In this document: piece after piece, positions 50,801 through 61,859 of the stretch | Layout of the letters: every line of letters begins with the position of its first letter | Position numbering within the stretch: position 1 is the stretch's first letter | Origin: Nymphaea colorata | Lineage: Eukaryota; Streptophyta; Magnoliopsida; Nymphaeales; Nymphaeaceae | DNA length: 64,000 nt | Reading direction: 5' to 3' | Assembly (NCBI RefSeq): GCF_008831285.2 | Contig: NC_045147.1 | Span: 5,746,334 to 5,810,333 of the forward strand | Position numbers and translations under genes: made by a program | The notes under the pieces: model-generated | Databases searched by the model: none | Told to the model about the DNA's origin: nothing | Seen by the model: the letters and a program-made list of their open reading frames with translations, nothing else

Positions 50801-53800
50801 CTGAATTTCCAGGGTTTCTCACAATTCATTATGTATGAATTTTACAGTGGTGACGAAGATCAGGCCCAAGAAAGAATAACCAAACTAGCCAAGACACTGA
50901 AAGAAAGGTCAATAGTATCCAGCCTTCTTGAAGCAGGCATAAATGTTGTGAGCTGCATCATACAAAGGGATGAAGGGCGTGCTCCCATGAGGCATTCATT
51001 CCACTGGTCTGCTGGAAAGCAGTACTATGAAGAAGAGCCTCTACTCCGTCACCTAGAACCTCCTCTGTCTACATTCCTTGAATTGGTGAGTCTCCATTTT
51101 CTTTTCAGAATATGTTCTTTCATCAGCTTTTATTTTATTTCTGTAGTTTGATATTTTCTTTTTCGCAGGAGAAACTGAAAGGATATAAAAAGCTGCAATA
51201 TAGACCATCCAGAGATCGCCAGTGGCATCTGTACACAGTAACAGACAAGCCACCGCAGAGGATGTTTCTGCGGACGCTTGTTAGGCAACCCATTTCATCT
51301 GCTGACTCCTCTGTAATTCATGGGTTAGATGTGGGCAAAGATCTGCTAGAAAAAGCTTTTTCCTTCACATCCACCAGCATCTTAAAGTCATTGATAGGAG
51401 CTCTGGAAGAGTTAGAATTGCATTCACACAATAAAACAATGAAATCTGATCATGTGCACATGTATCTTTGCATCTTGCGTGAACAAAAGTTGTCCGATCT
51501 TCCAGATTCCTCTGGCCTTTCCCAAGCTTCATGGTAACAAATGTTCCTGTTTTTTTATGATTCATTTTTTCTTATGTGAATTAGAAAGTAATATCCTCAT
51601 CATTTTCTTTCATCTTCTTATGCTTTCAGGATGCGTGATGTAAACATGGAAAATGAGACTAAAATTGTTGCTATTTTGGAAGACTTAGCATATTCCATAT
51701 TTGAATGCGTTGGCGTAAGGATGTACCGTTTATCAGTTTGTGAATGGGAGGTAAAACTTCAATTGGCTGATGCTGAAGACTTAAGTGGCGCTTGGAGAAT
51801 TGTGGTTACAAATGTCACTGGTCATACTTGCACTGTCGATGTAAGTTTGAATGGAATGGAATGTCGTGCTTTATTTGTGACAATTTCTTTACCCATTTTA
51901 TTTAGCAGATATCAGGATGCAGTAAAAACTTGGTAATAAGCCAAAAAAATTGGACCAAGGTTAACAACTTTGCATGGTTTATTCTTCAGTACTGACAGTG
52001 GAAAGCATGTACTGCAGATATACCGAGAGGTGGAAGATATCAGAACCCATGAAGTGGTTTATCAGTCTGTCTGTTCTTCCCCCGCTTCTTTGCATGGTAC
52101 TCCAGTTACCGCACAGTATCATCCACTGGCAATCATCGACATAAAACGTCTCTCTGCAAGAAACAGCAATACCACTTACTGCTATGATTTTCCCCTGGCA
52201 AGTGCTCATTTTTGCCGATTCACCAGGTCGATGGTCCACTTAAAACCTTTAGCTTCTAAGATACTTTCTTTGTTCTTGCAGGCCTTTGAAACAGCATTGA
52301 GACGATCATGGAGCTCTTACCCTTCTGATAGATCTTTTTCCAGTGGTCAAAGCCTTCTGAAAGTCCATGAGCTTGTTTTTGCAGACAAGAAGGGTGCCTG
52401 GGGTACTCCTCTGGTGGCTGTTGAACGTCCCACTGCTCAGAATGATGTAGGCATGGTAGCTTGGTCCATGAACATGTCTACTCCAGAGTTTCCTAATGGT
52501 CGCACAATCTTGGTTGTAGCAAATGATATGACATTTAGAGCGGGATCTTTTGGACCTAGAGAGGATGCATTCTTCCTCTCCGTGACAGAACTAGCTTGTG
52601 AGAAAAAGCTTCCTCTGATTTATTTGGCTGCAAATGCAGGAGCCAGAATAGGAGTTGCAGAAGAGGTAAAAGCTTGCTTTCAAGTTGGATGGGCTGATGA
52701 GAGAAATCCAGAGCGGGGATTTCAGTATGTCTATTTGACGCCAGAAGATTTTGCTCGAATAGGATCATCTGTAATTGCACATGAGTTGAAGCTGGAGAAT
52801 GGTGAAACAAGGTGGGTTATTGACACTATTGTGGGAAGGGAGGATGGATTGGGAGTTGAGAATTTATCAGGTAGTGGTGCCATTGCTGGTGCCTTTTCCA
52901 AAGCATATGGTGAAACCTTTACATTGACATATGTAACTGGCCGCACAGTTGGCATCGGAGCTTATCTTGCTCGGTTAGGCATGAGGTGCATCCAGAGGCT
53001 CGATTCACCCATAATTCTGACTGGGTTTTCTGCCCTAAATAAACTTCTGGGTAGGGAGGTGTACAGCTCCCAGATACAGTTGGGAGGCCCCAAAGTCATG
53101 GGAACCAACGGTGTAGTTCATTTGACTGTGTCTGATGACCTTGAAGGTATCGCTGCCATTCTAAAGTGGCTCAGCTATGTCCCTGCTGTCATAGGTGGCC
53201 CCCTTCCTATCTTGACATCTTTAGATCCTATAGAAAGACCAGTTGAATATTGTCCAGAGATCTCTTGCGACCCCAGAGCAGCTATTTGTGGTGCTCAAGA
53301 CAGCAATGGAAGGTGGATTGGAGGTATTTTTGACCGTAATAGTTTCATAGAGACTTTGGAAGGTTGGGCAAGGACGGTGGTTACAGGTCGGGCAAGACTT
53401 GGGGGAATTCCTTTAGGCATTATTGCTGTTGAGACACAGACTGTGATGCAAGTTATCCCAGCTGACCCTGGTCAACTTGACTCTCATGAAAGGGTTGTTC
53501 CTCAAGCGGGGCAAGTCTGGTTTCCTGATTCTGCTACTAAAACAGCACAGGCCTTATTGGATTTCAACAAAGAAGAGCTTCCCTTGTTTATCATGGCTAA
53601 CTGGAGAGGTTTCTCTGGTGGGCAAAGAGATCTTTTTGAAGGAATTCTGCAGGCTGGATCCACCATCGTTGAGAATCTTCGCACATACAATCAGCCGGTC
53701 TTTGTGTATATTCCAAAGACTGGTGAACTTCGTGGTGGAGCATGGGTGGTTGTTGATAGCCGAATCAACCCAGACCACATTGAGATGTACGCTGAAACAA

Positions 53801-54651
53801 CAGCCAAAGGTAATGTACTTGAACCAGAAGGGATAATTGAAATCAAATTCCGGCCAAAGGAGCTGATTGAGTGCATGGGTCGGTTGGATCCTGTACTGAA
53901 TGCATTGAAGAAAGAGCTTTCAGAAGCAAATGGTTTAGCATCTCCTGGTAGTGTCGAAATCCTGCAACAGAAAATTAAATCTCGAGAAAAGCAGCTGTTA
54001 CCAGTCTATACTCAAATTGCAATTCGATTTGCTGAGTTGCATGAGACATCTGTACGGATGGCTGCCAAAGGTGTAACCTTGGATGTTGTAAACTGGGAAA
54101 CCTCAAGGTCATTCTTCTACAGAAGGTTACACCGGAGGGTCGCAGAAGCATCCCTTGTGAGGTCTGTCATGGATGCTGCTGGGGAACGGTTGCCCCCAAG
54201 AGAAGCTCTTGTCCTAATAAAGAAATGGTTCATGGATCATAGCCCCAGCAACCACCCAAGCAATGGATGGGTGGATGATTCTTCCTTTTTTGCTTGGAAA
54301 GATGATCCCACAAACTATGAGAAGCACCTGCAGGAGTTAAGAATTAAAAGATTGTTCTCGTTGTTTTCAAATCTTGGATCTTCCACACCAGACTTAAGAG
54401 CTCTCCCTCAATGTTTTGCCATTCTTCTTGACAAGGTTCGTATTTGGAAATATATGTTAATTTAGTGATATTGATGCTATCGACTTCCGCCACATTTTGT
54501 TCTGATTTCTGGATGAGAAGCACTCAGTCAGTGCGCACATGTATATCTGCATATAGATATATGCACTTACGGGGGTTCTTTTTCTCAGGTTGAACCGTCA
54601 AGCCGCACACAACTGATGGAGGACATGAAGCAAATTTTGGAGAAAAAGTAG
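32806..54651 (+). CDS. ACC1: Homomeric acetyl-CoA carboxylase, cytosolic multidomain type (31 coding exons)
   Basis: Makes malonyl-CoA from acetyl-CoA, ATP and bicarbonate in the cytosol, feeding fatty-acid elongation, flavonoids and waxes. Coding exons: 32806-33177, 33484-33690, 33806-33967, 34547-34639, 35133-35228, 36024-36197, 36279-36372, 36443-36630, 36726-36776, 36976-37015, 37095-37219, 37414-37530, 37648-37722, 37823-37879, 37989-38093, 38855-38941, 39489-39680, 39846-40034, 46528-46638, 47004-47090, 47222-47398, 49081-49158, 49298-49420, 49834-50103, 50194-50546, 50848-51085, 51169-51533, 51630-51840, 52018-52197, 52282-54435, 54589-54651. Phases all join: 6834 nt, 2277 residues, close to plant ACC1 length (about 2250). 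Biotin carboxylase spans about 38-535 (ATP-grasp loop [12 protein letters not shown] ends at 247), biotinyl Lys is 721 in EVMKMCMP, and carboxyltransferase ([20 protein letters not shown]) fills 1540-2230. There is no plastid transit peptide. ATG 32833 (codon 10, GCCATGG) has better start context. No stop or frameshift is seen. Confidence 0.97.
38094..38854 (+). other. GC-AG intron 15 of ACC1
   Basis: Exon 15 must end at CAG (38093), because the next exon continues the conserved [13 protein letters not shown] junction. The intron then starts GCAAGT, the typical context of a GC donor (CAG|GCAAGT), and ends in CTACAG. No GT donor fits the frame and the homology. Confidence 0.85.
39975..40515 (+). 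repeat. Tandem duplication of exon 18 end plus flanking intron (decayed pseudo-exon)
   Basis: The segment from the end of exon 18 into intron 18 (about 39975-40240) is repeated about 265 bp downstream (about 40250-40515). Shared words include RTATAARTGCTGCT, ATTCTTGCA, a GTAAGTTG donor (40035 and 40300), ATGGATRASTCAGGAATCTG, ATATGTTTG and GTACCTCTGCA. The downstream exon copy lacks one base, has in-frame stops and has no acceptor, so it is not a usable exon. Confidence 0.8.
41258..41262. repeat. Left target-site duplication of the copia element (CATCC)
   Basis: CATCC immediately before the left LTR (TGTAGAAAC) is repeated at 46427-46431 immediately after the right LTR (GTTAACA). A 5-bp duplication is standard for LTR retrotransposons. 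Confidence 0.92.
41263..41540 (-). repeat. 3' LTR of the copia element
   Basis: 278 bp, beginning TGTAGAAACAC and ending ATATGTTAACA on the + strand. Contains a perfect 24-bp palindrome at 41494-41517 (centre TCTGGATCCAGA) and a 10-bp stem with 5-base loop at 41458-41482 (arms GGGTACCGAG and CTCGGTACCC). Confidence 0.96.
41535..45832 (-). pseudogene. Copia gag-pol polyprotein, frameshifted in RNase H
   Basis: From the ATG at 45832 the frame is open for 1346 codons to a stop at 41792. Positions seen: gag 1-250, zinc knuckle [14 protein letters not shown] at 253-266, protease DSGA at 356-359, integrase His/Cys residues H492, H497, C521, C524 and acidic triad D551, D614, E650, reverse transcriptase about 930-1180 with YVDD at 1109-1112, RNase H starting about 1270 ([17 protein letters not shown]). 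The conserved end of RNase H ([24 protein letters not shown]) continues in another frame, 41843-41535, so there is one frameshift near 41800-41815. The second frame ends at a TAA inside the LTR. Without this break the protein would have the length usual for copia. A functional source copy probably exists elsewhere in the genome. Confidence 0.93.
41541..41555 (-). other. Polypurine tract of the copia element
   Basis: On the minus strand AAGCTTGAGGGGGAG directly precedes the 3' LTR (TGTTAAC). It serves as the plus-strand primer in LTR elements. Confidence 0.85.
45833..46121 (-). other. GC-rich 5' leader of the copia element
   Basis: The interval between the PBS and the gag ATG is rich in CGGCGGC-type words, unlike the rest of the element. 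The gag frame happens to stay open upstream through the PBS into the LTR for 133 codons, but that part is low-complexity (Ser, Pro, Arg, Cys) and not a recognised domain. Confidence 0.6.
46122..46148 (-). other. Tandemly duplicated primer-binding site (tRNA-iMet)
   Basis: On the minus strand, TGGTATCAGAGCCA directly follows the 5' LTR, the standard plant copia PBS complementary to the 3' end of initiator tRNA-Met. It is immediately followed by a second copy, GGTATCAGAGCCA, making a 13-bp tandem duplication (+ strand 46135-46148 and 46122-46134). Confidence 0.9.
46149..46426 (-). repeat. 5' LTR of the copia element
   Basis: 278 bp, the same length as the other LTR. It differs at four sites, all consistent with C/T transitions, including two CpG positions. 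One change breaks the 24-bp palindrome. Confidence 0.96.
48100..48107. repeat. Target-site duplication of the hAT-like element (CTTTGAAT)
   Basis: The 8-bp word is repeated at 49021-49028, directly outside both terminal inverted repeats. Confidence 0.9.
48108..49020. mobile_element. Non-autonomous hAT-like element in ACC1 intron 21
   Basis: A 913-bp element with perfect 13-bp terminal inverted repeats, CATTGTCACAAAA (48108-48120) and TTTTGTGACAATG (49008-49020), flanked by an 8-bp duplication CTTTGAAT. An 8-bp duplication with short inverted repeats is the mark of the hAT superfamily. The left arm is rich in AACG/ACGCG words. The right arm has a repeated CATCGCGGTATTATACCC. There is no transposase. 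The middle (48420-48690) is less A/T-rich and contains a 26-bp direct repeat (48544-48569 and 48610-48635), possibly captured sequence. Confidence 0.85.
50668..50698 (+). other. Candidate alternative exon of ACC1 (paired with 50813)
   Basis: A 31-base segment between TTTTTCTAG and a GTTTGC donor. Spliced after exon 25 (phase 2) it reads [11 protein letters not shown] and ends on a codon boundary. It keeps the frame only if the next exon starts at 50813 (after TTTCCAG) instead of 50848. The two together add 66 bases, 22 codons, with no stop. Known plant ACC1 proteins join directly (LLQD|SGDEDQ), so this is a possible minor isoform. Confidence 0.4.
52198..52281 (+). other. GC-AG intron 29 of ACC1, in frame and stop-free
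   Basis: The conserved [13 protein letters not shown] junction requires exon 29 to end at CTG (52197). The intron starts GCAAGT and ends TTGCAG. It is 84 bases long with no stop in frame, so retention would insert 28 residues rather than truncate the protein. Confidence 0.8.
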
Positions 54652-54799
54652 GGGCATGAAGGAAGCCTTTTGTTTGTTTCTTTTTCTTGTTTATTATTTG
54701 CAGGTGGAACACCTGTTCTAGTAATACTATTGTATTTCTCAAAGTTCAGATGACCTTATATTTGATGACCTTCTCTGTCTTCGGCATCTGATTGTATCC

Positions 54800-54805
54800 A
54801 ATAAA
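54800..54805 (+). terminator. Polyadenylation signal of ACC1
   Basis: AATAAA 150 bases after the stop codon, in T-rich sequence, the usual distance for a plant 3' UTR. Confidence 0.6.
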
Positions 54806-54829
54806 ATTCATCCTCGTGTGAAAAGTGGT

Positions 54830-56637
54830 TTTACGTCTGAAAATTTAGAAGGGCGGCAAGTTATCTTTCTTCTCTTATCCTGAGTAAGGCGCACACATTT
54901 TGAGCATGGAAATTTAGAATGACAGAAAGTATCTCTTACCCTGAATGATACAGAGCGCACACATGTATAGGGGGAGAACCTTACAGGCCTGGGCGACTCT
55001 TTATCCCTCCCCACCCCAACCCAACCCAACACAACCCCACATTCTCTCTCTCTTATTCGCCCTTGAACTGCTGCTCTCTCTATTCTAGCCATCCATTGTT
55101 TGCTCTTGCTTTTTTCTGTGTCACATAGAAGCAGGTGCAAGTGCCGGTTGTGCTGCATTTTCCAACAAAAACACCATCGGTGTTGAACAGTAGCAGAGAC
55201 AGAAATTTTGGACTAACAGGCACCCTTAGCTTAAGTTTCAAACTTGAAGAAACACTCGTATGTAAAAACAATAAAGAAGGAAAATGTAAATAAAACAAAT
55301 TTTATTGATTGGTGCAGCCAATTTCCCACAGCAACCACGACATTTCTACGTTGCTTGTGTCGAGGAATGCACACTTTGCAACAAATTTTAGCAACACAAA
55401 ATAAAAAGAAACCATGCAGTTATAGATGTAGCTGGCTATTTATGGTACACACACACAAAATATATATATATAGAGAGAGAGAGAGAGTAGAACAATTTCA
55501 GGTCTGTAGTTGAGAGAAAAAAAACAAGACAAAAATGTGCAAATTAATATTATATAACAAAAATGTCCTATCACTTTTTTTCATTGTTTTTATCTCAACT
55601 ACTGATTAAAAAAAGTTTAAAAGTAAAGATTGTTTCTTATCCATCTAGCATCTAAGTGCCTAGCATCTCTACGTGTCTCTCTCTCTCCCCTTAAAATTGT
55701 TCACAAGTAAAAATAAATAGTAATTAATGATTGACATAAAATTTTATCAATAGCTCAATAGAAAGAAACTGATTTGTTTGTTGTCCCACCTAATGCCGCA
55801 AAATAGAAGGGCCCTAGCCGCACTTATCAGGACTCCGGTGCAATAATCTTTAAGAGTCCGGACTACTTAGCTGCATTTCCTCCATTGTTATTGCTAGCTT
55901 TTTTCCACCACATTTCCTCTCTCCCCCCTCCCCCGCACCCCTACCCCCACCAACCCACCCAAAAGCACTACCCCTTTTTTTGCTTCTCTTGGTTGCTTTC
56001 TCCATTCAGTGAACCAATGATTTTTCATTTCTTTCTGAATCTTCTGCACCCGGTTTCTTTTTGTCGATTTCCATATGGTGTTAGGGCCTCCCAAACCTAG
56101 AGCCCTTGGACGCTAGTCCTGGACGAGATCTTACAGTCTTTGGTAGTGTGCTCTAGTTTTTCTGTTGTGATTTCATTATGGAGAGATTCCTCATTAGAGT
56201 GCTGATAACCATAGGAGATCTGGCGATCAGAGATAGATGGTCACTGTTGCAACAAGAGTGCAACAGTGTCCCTTTCTCATGATCGCCCGAATACACCAAC
56301 TCTCTATGGATGTTGAGTAGATTGTTGCAGACCTGGAGCAGTATTGGGCATGTAGATAATAAAACAACTTCAGTCATAAATAAGATCGTTGGTCGGGCAG
56401 ATTGAGAACATTAAAATGATTTCTGTTTATATATTTCTGGTTAATGAGTTTCTGGCTGTCGTCAAGTTTTTCAGAACAGTTAAGTTCTAACGTCGTGTAT
56501 TGAATGCCCAAATGATTCCCATGGAGGCTGCCTGAGTATACATAATCTGACGTGATTTTTTTTTCTTCGAGACCGTTGTATGATTTTATTGGATTTTGTC
56601 CCCGAAGCTTATAAAATGTATGATCTGTCGTGATTCG
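54830..56637. other. Intergenic sequence after ACC1, no supported gene
   Basis: Contains a diverged direct duplication of about 68 bp (54838-54900 and 54907-54967, shared AAATTTAGAA and GCGCACACAT), CCAACCCAACCC runs near 55010-55040, and a (TA)n(GA)n tract at 55457-55487. The C-rich stretch at 55915-55970 opens frames on both strands, but no domain is recognised. Confidence 0.5.
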
Positions 56638-58072
56638 TGTGGTATCCTAAATACTTGTGATAGAGAAGAAAATCAGACGCGGGTATGATTGCACGGGGTC
56701 TGTCAGACCCATTACTTTATGAAAAGGAAACCCTACAAATAAACGAGACACATCTGGCGCTATTGGCCAGCACCATGTCATGTTATAGTCCTAGCATGAG
56801 AACATCCAGCTCAGTCTAAGTCTCTGAGTGGGGACTCGCTTTCAAAAACATAGATCTTCAAATGCACGTTTTCAAAACCAAACTTCTAAAAATTATGTTT
56901 TCTAAAAACAGTTGGTTCATACATGGTCAAGATCTAAGCATAGAGTTAACCCATGTCTAAGTATTATAGGATCCAACTTAGACTGGCCCTAAAACCCAGT
57001 ACAAGTAAGTCATAAACCCTAGATCTAGCTCTCTTTGGCCTACCCCTATAAAATCTCTCACTGCTTAATTAAGACCTAGGATTGAATCCACTACAAGCAA
57101 CCATGATTTGATCAAACTCTAGCTAGGTTAACTGAACTCTAATCCAATCCCAAGTCCTTGTCCAAGCTAACTCATATTATGAAGCCTCAATTACATTAAG
57201 ACTAGTTAAACTTAGATCCAAATCAATTGAACCTCAAACATGCATTATTGGATCTTAAATTTTGGATTTTATGGTGAATCGGATCCAAGATCTGAATAAG
57301 ATGAAATCAGACTTTAGATTTATATTCAGATTTCATAACAATGATAAGATTGAATATGGATCATAAATTGCAAGCATTAGATCTGGAATTTAACCTTTGG
57401 AACTCAATTTAGATTATTTAGATCAAACCTTAAGGATTTGGATCTTGCATTGTAAAAGTTGGATCTTAGATATCATTTTACAATATGAACTATAAATCTT
57501 GGTTTAAGCGCTAGTGGTTCCTCAAGTAGACCTTAAAGCCTAAATCCCCACCATAAGTTCGGATAAAGGAATCTAGATTCATGCAAATTGATATTTAGAT
57601 CATGAATTGAACTAAGATTTGAGTCTAAACTCATTAGGACCAGGTCCCTTGCCTTACAAGCTTAGAGATTGGATCTTGATCATCCATAATCTAGCTGCAT
57701 GCATACGTGTTAGATTTATCTATAAATCAATGACAAGCCAGACACGAACCAAGTTTCATTTTGAGTTTTCATGGTCACAAGTCCTATTTATGATGATCCA
57801 ATCAGATTTTAAAATTTGCAATATTCCAAATTCATCATGCATTTGCTTTCTTAGGGTTTGGGTGACATTTAATTCATAGATATTGGAATATAAAGTATAA
57901 TCATTGGTTTAGTTACCCCTAGTAATGGAGCCAGGAACGGTCAAACCTTGAATTGATAGGTTGGGTTCCGTCTCTTGGATGCTCACAAGTGGAAAAAAAA
58001 GGCGAGTAATGTAATACATTTTCTCATCCGCAAATGGTTTTCATGCAAGATTAATTTTTTTACATGAAAACA
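56638..58072 (+). repeat. 5' LTR of a decayed Ty3/gypsy element
   Basis: It starts TGTGGTATCCTAAA, resembling the reverse complement of the copy C terminus (TGTTTACATCCTAAA). It ends ...AAAACA just before a PBS-like TGGCGACT. Near its 3' end (57905-57985) it carries, in reverse orientation, the conserved core found at 890, 11985 and 13030. It is much shorter than copies A and C and lacks their central repeat zones. Confidence 0.45.
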
Positions 58073-58076
58073 GAAG

Positions 58077-58094
58077 TGGCGACTATGATGAGAC
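58077..58094 (+). other. PBS-like site of the gypsy element
   Basis: TGGCGACTATGATGAGAC follows the inferred LTR end by four bases. TGGCGACT-type words commonly follow LTRs of Tat-type gypsy elements. The tRNA is not identified. Confidence 0.4.
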
Positions 58095-59148
58095 CCGAGT
58101 CTGTCCTGACTAGACTAAGTGCATATATGACTAAGTTATGAGTGTTATCCAAGCTATAGAGCCCCTATGTGTCCCATATAGCTCTAAATATGTATGATTT
58201 TTATGTTTGAATCAAGACCAAGAATTGAGAGGGATTTATTCATGTTCACATAGATTTAATCCCCTCTCAATTTAGGTGATGTTTGAAAACAATGTTTATT
58301 CCTCCTCTAATTTCAACCTCTACATTAGGTCATATTGTATTAGAGCCTATTGATTGAGCATGGGCTCATGTATTTCAAATTTTTTCTAAACCAATAAGTC
58401 CTGGTTATCAAGTCACGGGATACTCCCTATATGTATTAGCTTGGGGTGGTTCATTACTAAACCAACCTACTGGAGGTATGTATTGGCCTCTCCTTACTCG
58501 TACTGAGGTAGTATCTTGATATATTGATGAGTGATCAAGGAGAAAACGAGGACCCCTTAAAAATTTAAAACCCATGTGAGGGCTTATGCTATGCACATTG
58601 ATTTCTTGTCCAAGTATATATGCATGAACTATGTATAGAATTACTAATGATTCCAAACCATGAGAGACTCAATTTAGGTGACCAAGCTAGTTTTTCAAAA
58701 TGTCTGCATGATAACGCTGTCATTAGGTGCATTGTATGAGAAATTCTGTATGAACTATGTTTTATTATTGATTATTGTATTCATGCATATAATTTTATCA
58801 AAACTTGAATGTGAGTTTTGAACTATATCTTGTTTTTTGTCAAAATCATCCAAAATTTTCATATAGTCAAGTCTCTAGATTGCCATTTAAAATGTTTATT
58901 CAGCTTGATCTAAAACAAAATTGTCCATGATATTGTTTGAACCTCCAATTGGGTCAACCCAATCACCAAGCCTAGCTACTTTTATTTTAGTTGTGATTTG
59001 ATGTATGTCAAGCTTTCTACATTTCATTCAAATTGTGCCCTTGTTTGTTTTCATGTTTTATCCCTCATCATGATTCTCTCTCTCTCTCTCTTTTTATTCT
59101 AGTACTCGCCGATTGTTCACCATACACAAGGCAACACAAGCACTCATC

Positions 59149-60500
59149 ATGAACCCATGTACAAGATCACAAGGAGATGAGGGAAGAGAGCCAGAAGCTC
59201 CATAAATAGAGCAGCTTAAGGTCAACCCAGTATTAATGTTAGCCATTCAGAAGATGATATAACTTATGATAACAAAAGGAGGTGGACCCATGGGTGGACC
59301 TAGCAACAAGAAACCTGAATGTTCAACCAAGGGAAAGAGTCCTTAGACCACACCACAAGCAGGTTCTAGGATCCCCTGCAGTTTAGAATTGAGGAAATGC
59401 TGAAGACCATTAGAAGAACCCATAATAGAGGTAAGAAGGTCTACAATAGAGATTTTTGTGAGGAGCTTGATGACGAGGACCTTGATGGATTTTCAAGCAA
59501 AATTCAGCAAATTCAAGAGCATAGAAAATGCTCACACTCATATGTCAATTTTCTTCATCGAGTGTGAAAAATTTAGATATAAAAATGCCTTTATTCATTT
59601 TTTTTTGCAAAGTCTTGAGGGGGAAGCTGCTCAATGGTACGTAGAGACCATTGAGCCCTCTTAGATGAGAGATTCAATGAGGTTGTTAGCACTTCCATTG
59701 AGAAATACGAGTTCAACCTCTCAGTCATTCCCAAAATATACATCTTAATGAGCATTCACCAAGAACACAGGGAATCTGCTCGTGACTACATCCAGAGGTG
59801 GCAGATAGCTGGCTGCAATCTCAAAACCCCTATGCTCAAAGTCCATGCCCTCACCTGATTTTGGGAAGATTTCAAGAACACCTAAGGCATCAGCTCATAT
59901 AGGATGAGTACAAAGCATTCTATGATTTAACAAACAAGCAGAGAGGATTCTAACAACCATTAGAAATGGCTATCTCAGGTCAGATGCTAGGCAAGGTAGT
60001 GGAAAGAAGGATGACTATAGGAAGTTGGACAAATCACAAGTAGACACCCACTTTGTGGTTAAGAATCCTCACGTAAATGTTGTGTAGGGTAATCAGTAGA
60101 CCTAGCTGCAAACATACAAGAACAACAACAATGGGGAAAACAAGCAATTTAAGGCATCATTGTCCAAAGGTGACATCAAGAAATATCCCGTTTGGATGAA
60201 CAACAAAAAGTTCACCCCACTTGAGTAAAAGTGGGAGGAAATTTTCTAATATCTTCTTGCAGGGGGACTTTGCAAGCTCCTTAAAGCGGCTGACCTCTAG
60301 GGATAAAGGGGAAAAAAAGAGACTAATTTTGCAAATTTTATCGAGCACTAGGCCACAACACTGATGACCATATCCCACTCAAACATATCATTCAATATTG
60401 CATAGACAAGGAAATACTAGTGGAAGGTGATGTCTCTAAGTCTTCAAAAATCTGTTGTTCCATGATCATGAGTAGAACGTCGAAGCTTAGATTCAAGCTT
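59149..60500 (+). pseudogene. Decayed Ty3/gypsy gag
   Basis: The reading frame is broken, but its pieces match plant Tat-type gag: MNPCTRSQGDEG at the start, HTHMSIFFIECEKFRY and LEGEAAQWYVETI (59540-59660), SIEKYEFNLSVIPKIY (59690-59740), SARDYIQRWQIAGCNLKTP (about 59775-59830) and a zinc-finger-like GHNTDD.IPLKHIIQYCIDK (60350-60415). Several stops and shifts separate them. No pol follows: the sequence passes straight into a tandem array, so this copy has an internal deletion or is a non-autonomous type. Confidence 0.6.
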
Positions 60501-60879
60501 GTTATTGCTTTATTTTTTATTTTCCATGCACTGTAATGATGTTAGAGTCCCATCCTCAAATATAAAGCAACAGAAATTAATTATTCCTTAAACAAGTGTG
60601 TCACTCATTCTTGTCCAATCATCTTTGTATTCTTTCCTATTCCTTGGTGGCCAGACTATCTTATGATCTCAGCATTCCATTTGTCACCTTTACATTGGGG
60701 CATCCTTTGTTTTAGATTGAATAGCCACATGATCTTCAATGGATTTTTGAAACAATTGTTTTCAAAATCTTCCAGACAAGATAACTCTTCAAACAAAACC
60801 TCAATCACTATGAAATTCACATCTTGGACGTTCAAATAAAAACTTCAAGAGGTTTTGAATTTAAAAATTCACAAGAATC

Positions 60880-61720
60880 TCTCACAAGCATACAAACACA
60901 TGCAGACAGTGCACTAATTTCATGCTATGAAGCATGCAAGTTTTAAAATTTCATGCTTTGATACATGATTTCGTGCTTGGGCACACATTTTCGTACTTTA
61001 CTACATGATTTTGTGCTTCGGTACTTATAATTTTTTACAAATTTCACGCTTCAACACATAATTTTATTTGATGCATTCAAGTATCTACAAGCACATAAGC
61101 ATACAAGAACTCATACTACAGTACGAGATCCACAAGCATGCATGCATTCATACTACAATATGAGATCAACAAGAAACAAGCACTCGTACTACGGTATGAG
61201 ACCTAGAAGCATATAAGCATTCATACTACAATATGAGATCAATAAGAAACAAGCACTCGTACTACGGTATGAGACCTAGAAGCATATAAGCACTTATAGT
61301 TTGCGACGAGACCCACAAGCACACAAGCACTCATACTTTGGCACAAGACCTACAAGCATACAAGCACTTATACTTTCGTATGAGATCCACAAACAAGCTT
61401 AAACACATTCGTACTTTCATACAAGATCCACATGCATACAACCACTCATGTTTGGGTAAGAGATTCTCAAGCATACAGACACTCACATTTTGATGTGAGA
61501 TTTTCCATGCTGCGAGCCCACAAAGACGCAAGCATACAAGCACATGTACACCAATGAATGAATTTCACAAGCATAAAACCTTTTACAAGCATACCACCAT
61601 CCAAAATGCACAAGCACAAAAGCATTCCAAATTTACGAGCAAACAAGCCTTTAAGAACCTTACAAGCATATAAGCACATGCATGCTGGTACAAGAATTTC
61701 ACAAGCTTTCATTTGATGAG
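60880..61720 (+). repeat. 37-bp tandem array and its decayed flanks, gypsy 3' zone
   Basis: The clearest part, about 61080-61500, consists of 37-bp units of the type AAGCACTCRTACT, ACGGTATGAGA, CCTACAAGCATA. Outside this, the words GCATACAAGCAC and TTTCATGCTT recur less regularly. Confidence 0.75.
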
Positions 61721-61859
61721 AAGTTAATTTAAAATTTTGTATCCAAGAAAAGCATGTCAAGGTCATTTTTGTATTCTTTTAGGAGAAGAATCATTCTTAG
61801 ATATGATAAATAAGTGAAGAGGAGGTCTTGATAGGACTACAACATGAGCTATGAGAAGA

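Noticed and set aside
51970-52017. Continuation of ACC1 exon 29 upstream, including the TTCAG acceptor at 51989
   Set aside because: Using that acceptor gives TAC TGA, an immediate stop in the required frame. The acceptor at 52017 gives the conserved IYREV start.
52198-52281. Treating the 28 residues between FPL and AFETAL as normal protein
   Set aside because: Other plant ACC1 proteins join FPL directly to AF, and the segment has splice borders; kept only as a possible retention form.
54808-55298. A minus-strand gene downstream of ACC1
   Set aside because: Frames are short, overlapping and without domains; part of the region is a diverged direct duplication.
61080-61500. CRISPR array
   Set aside because: The 37-bp units are contiguous and variable with no unique spacers, and the genome is a plant.
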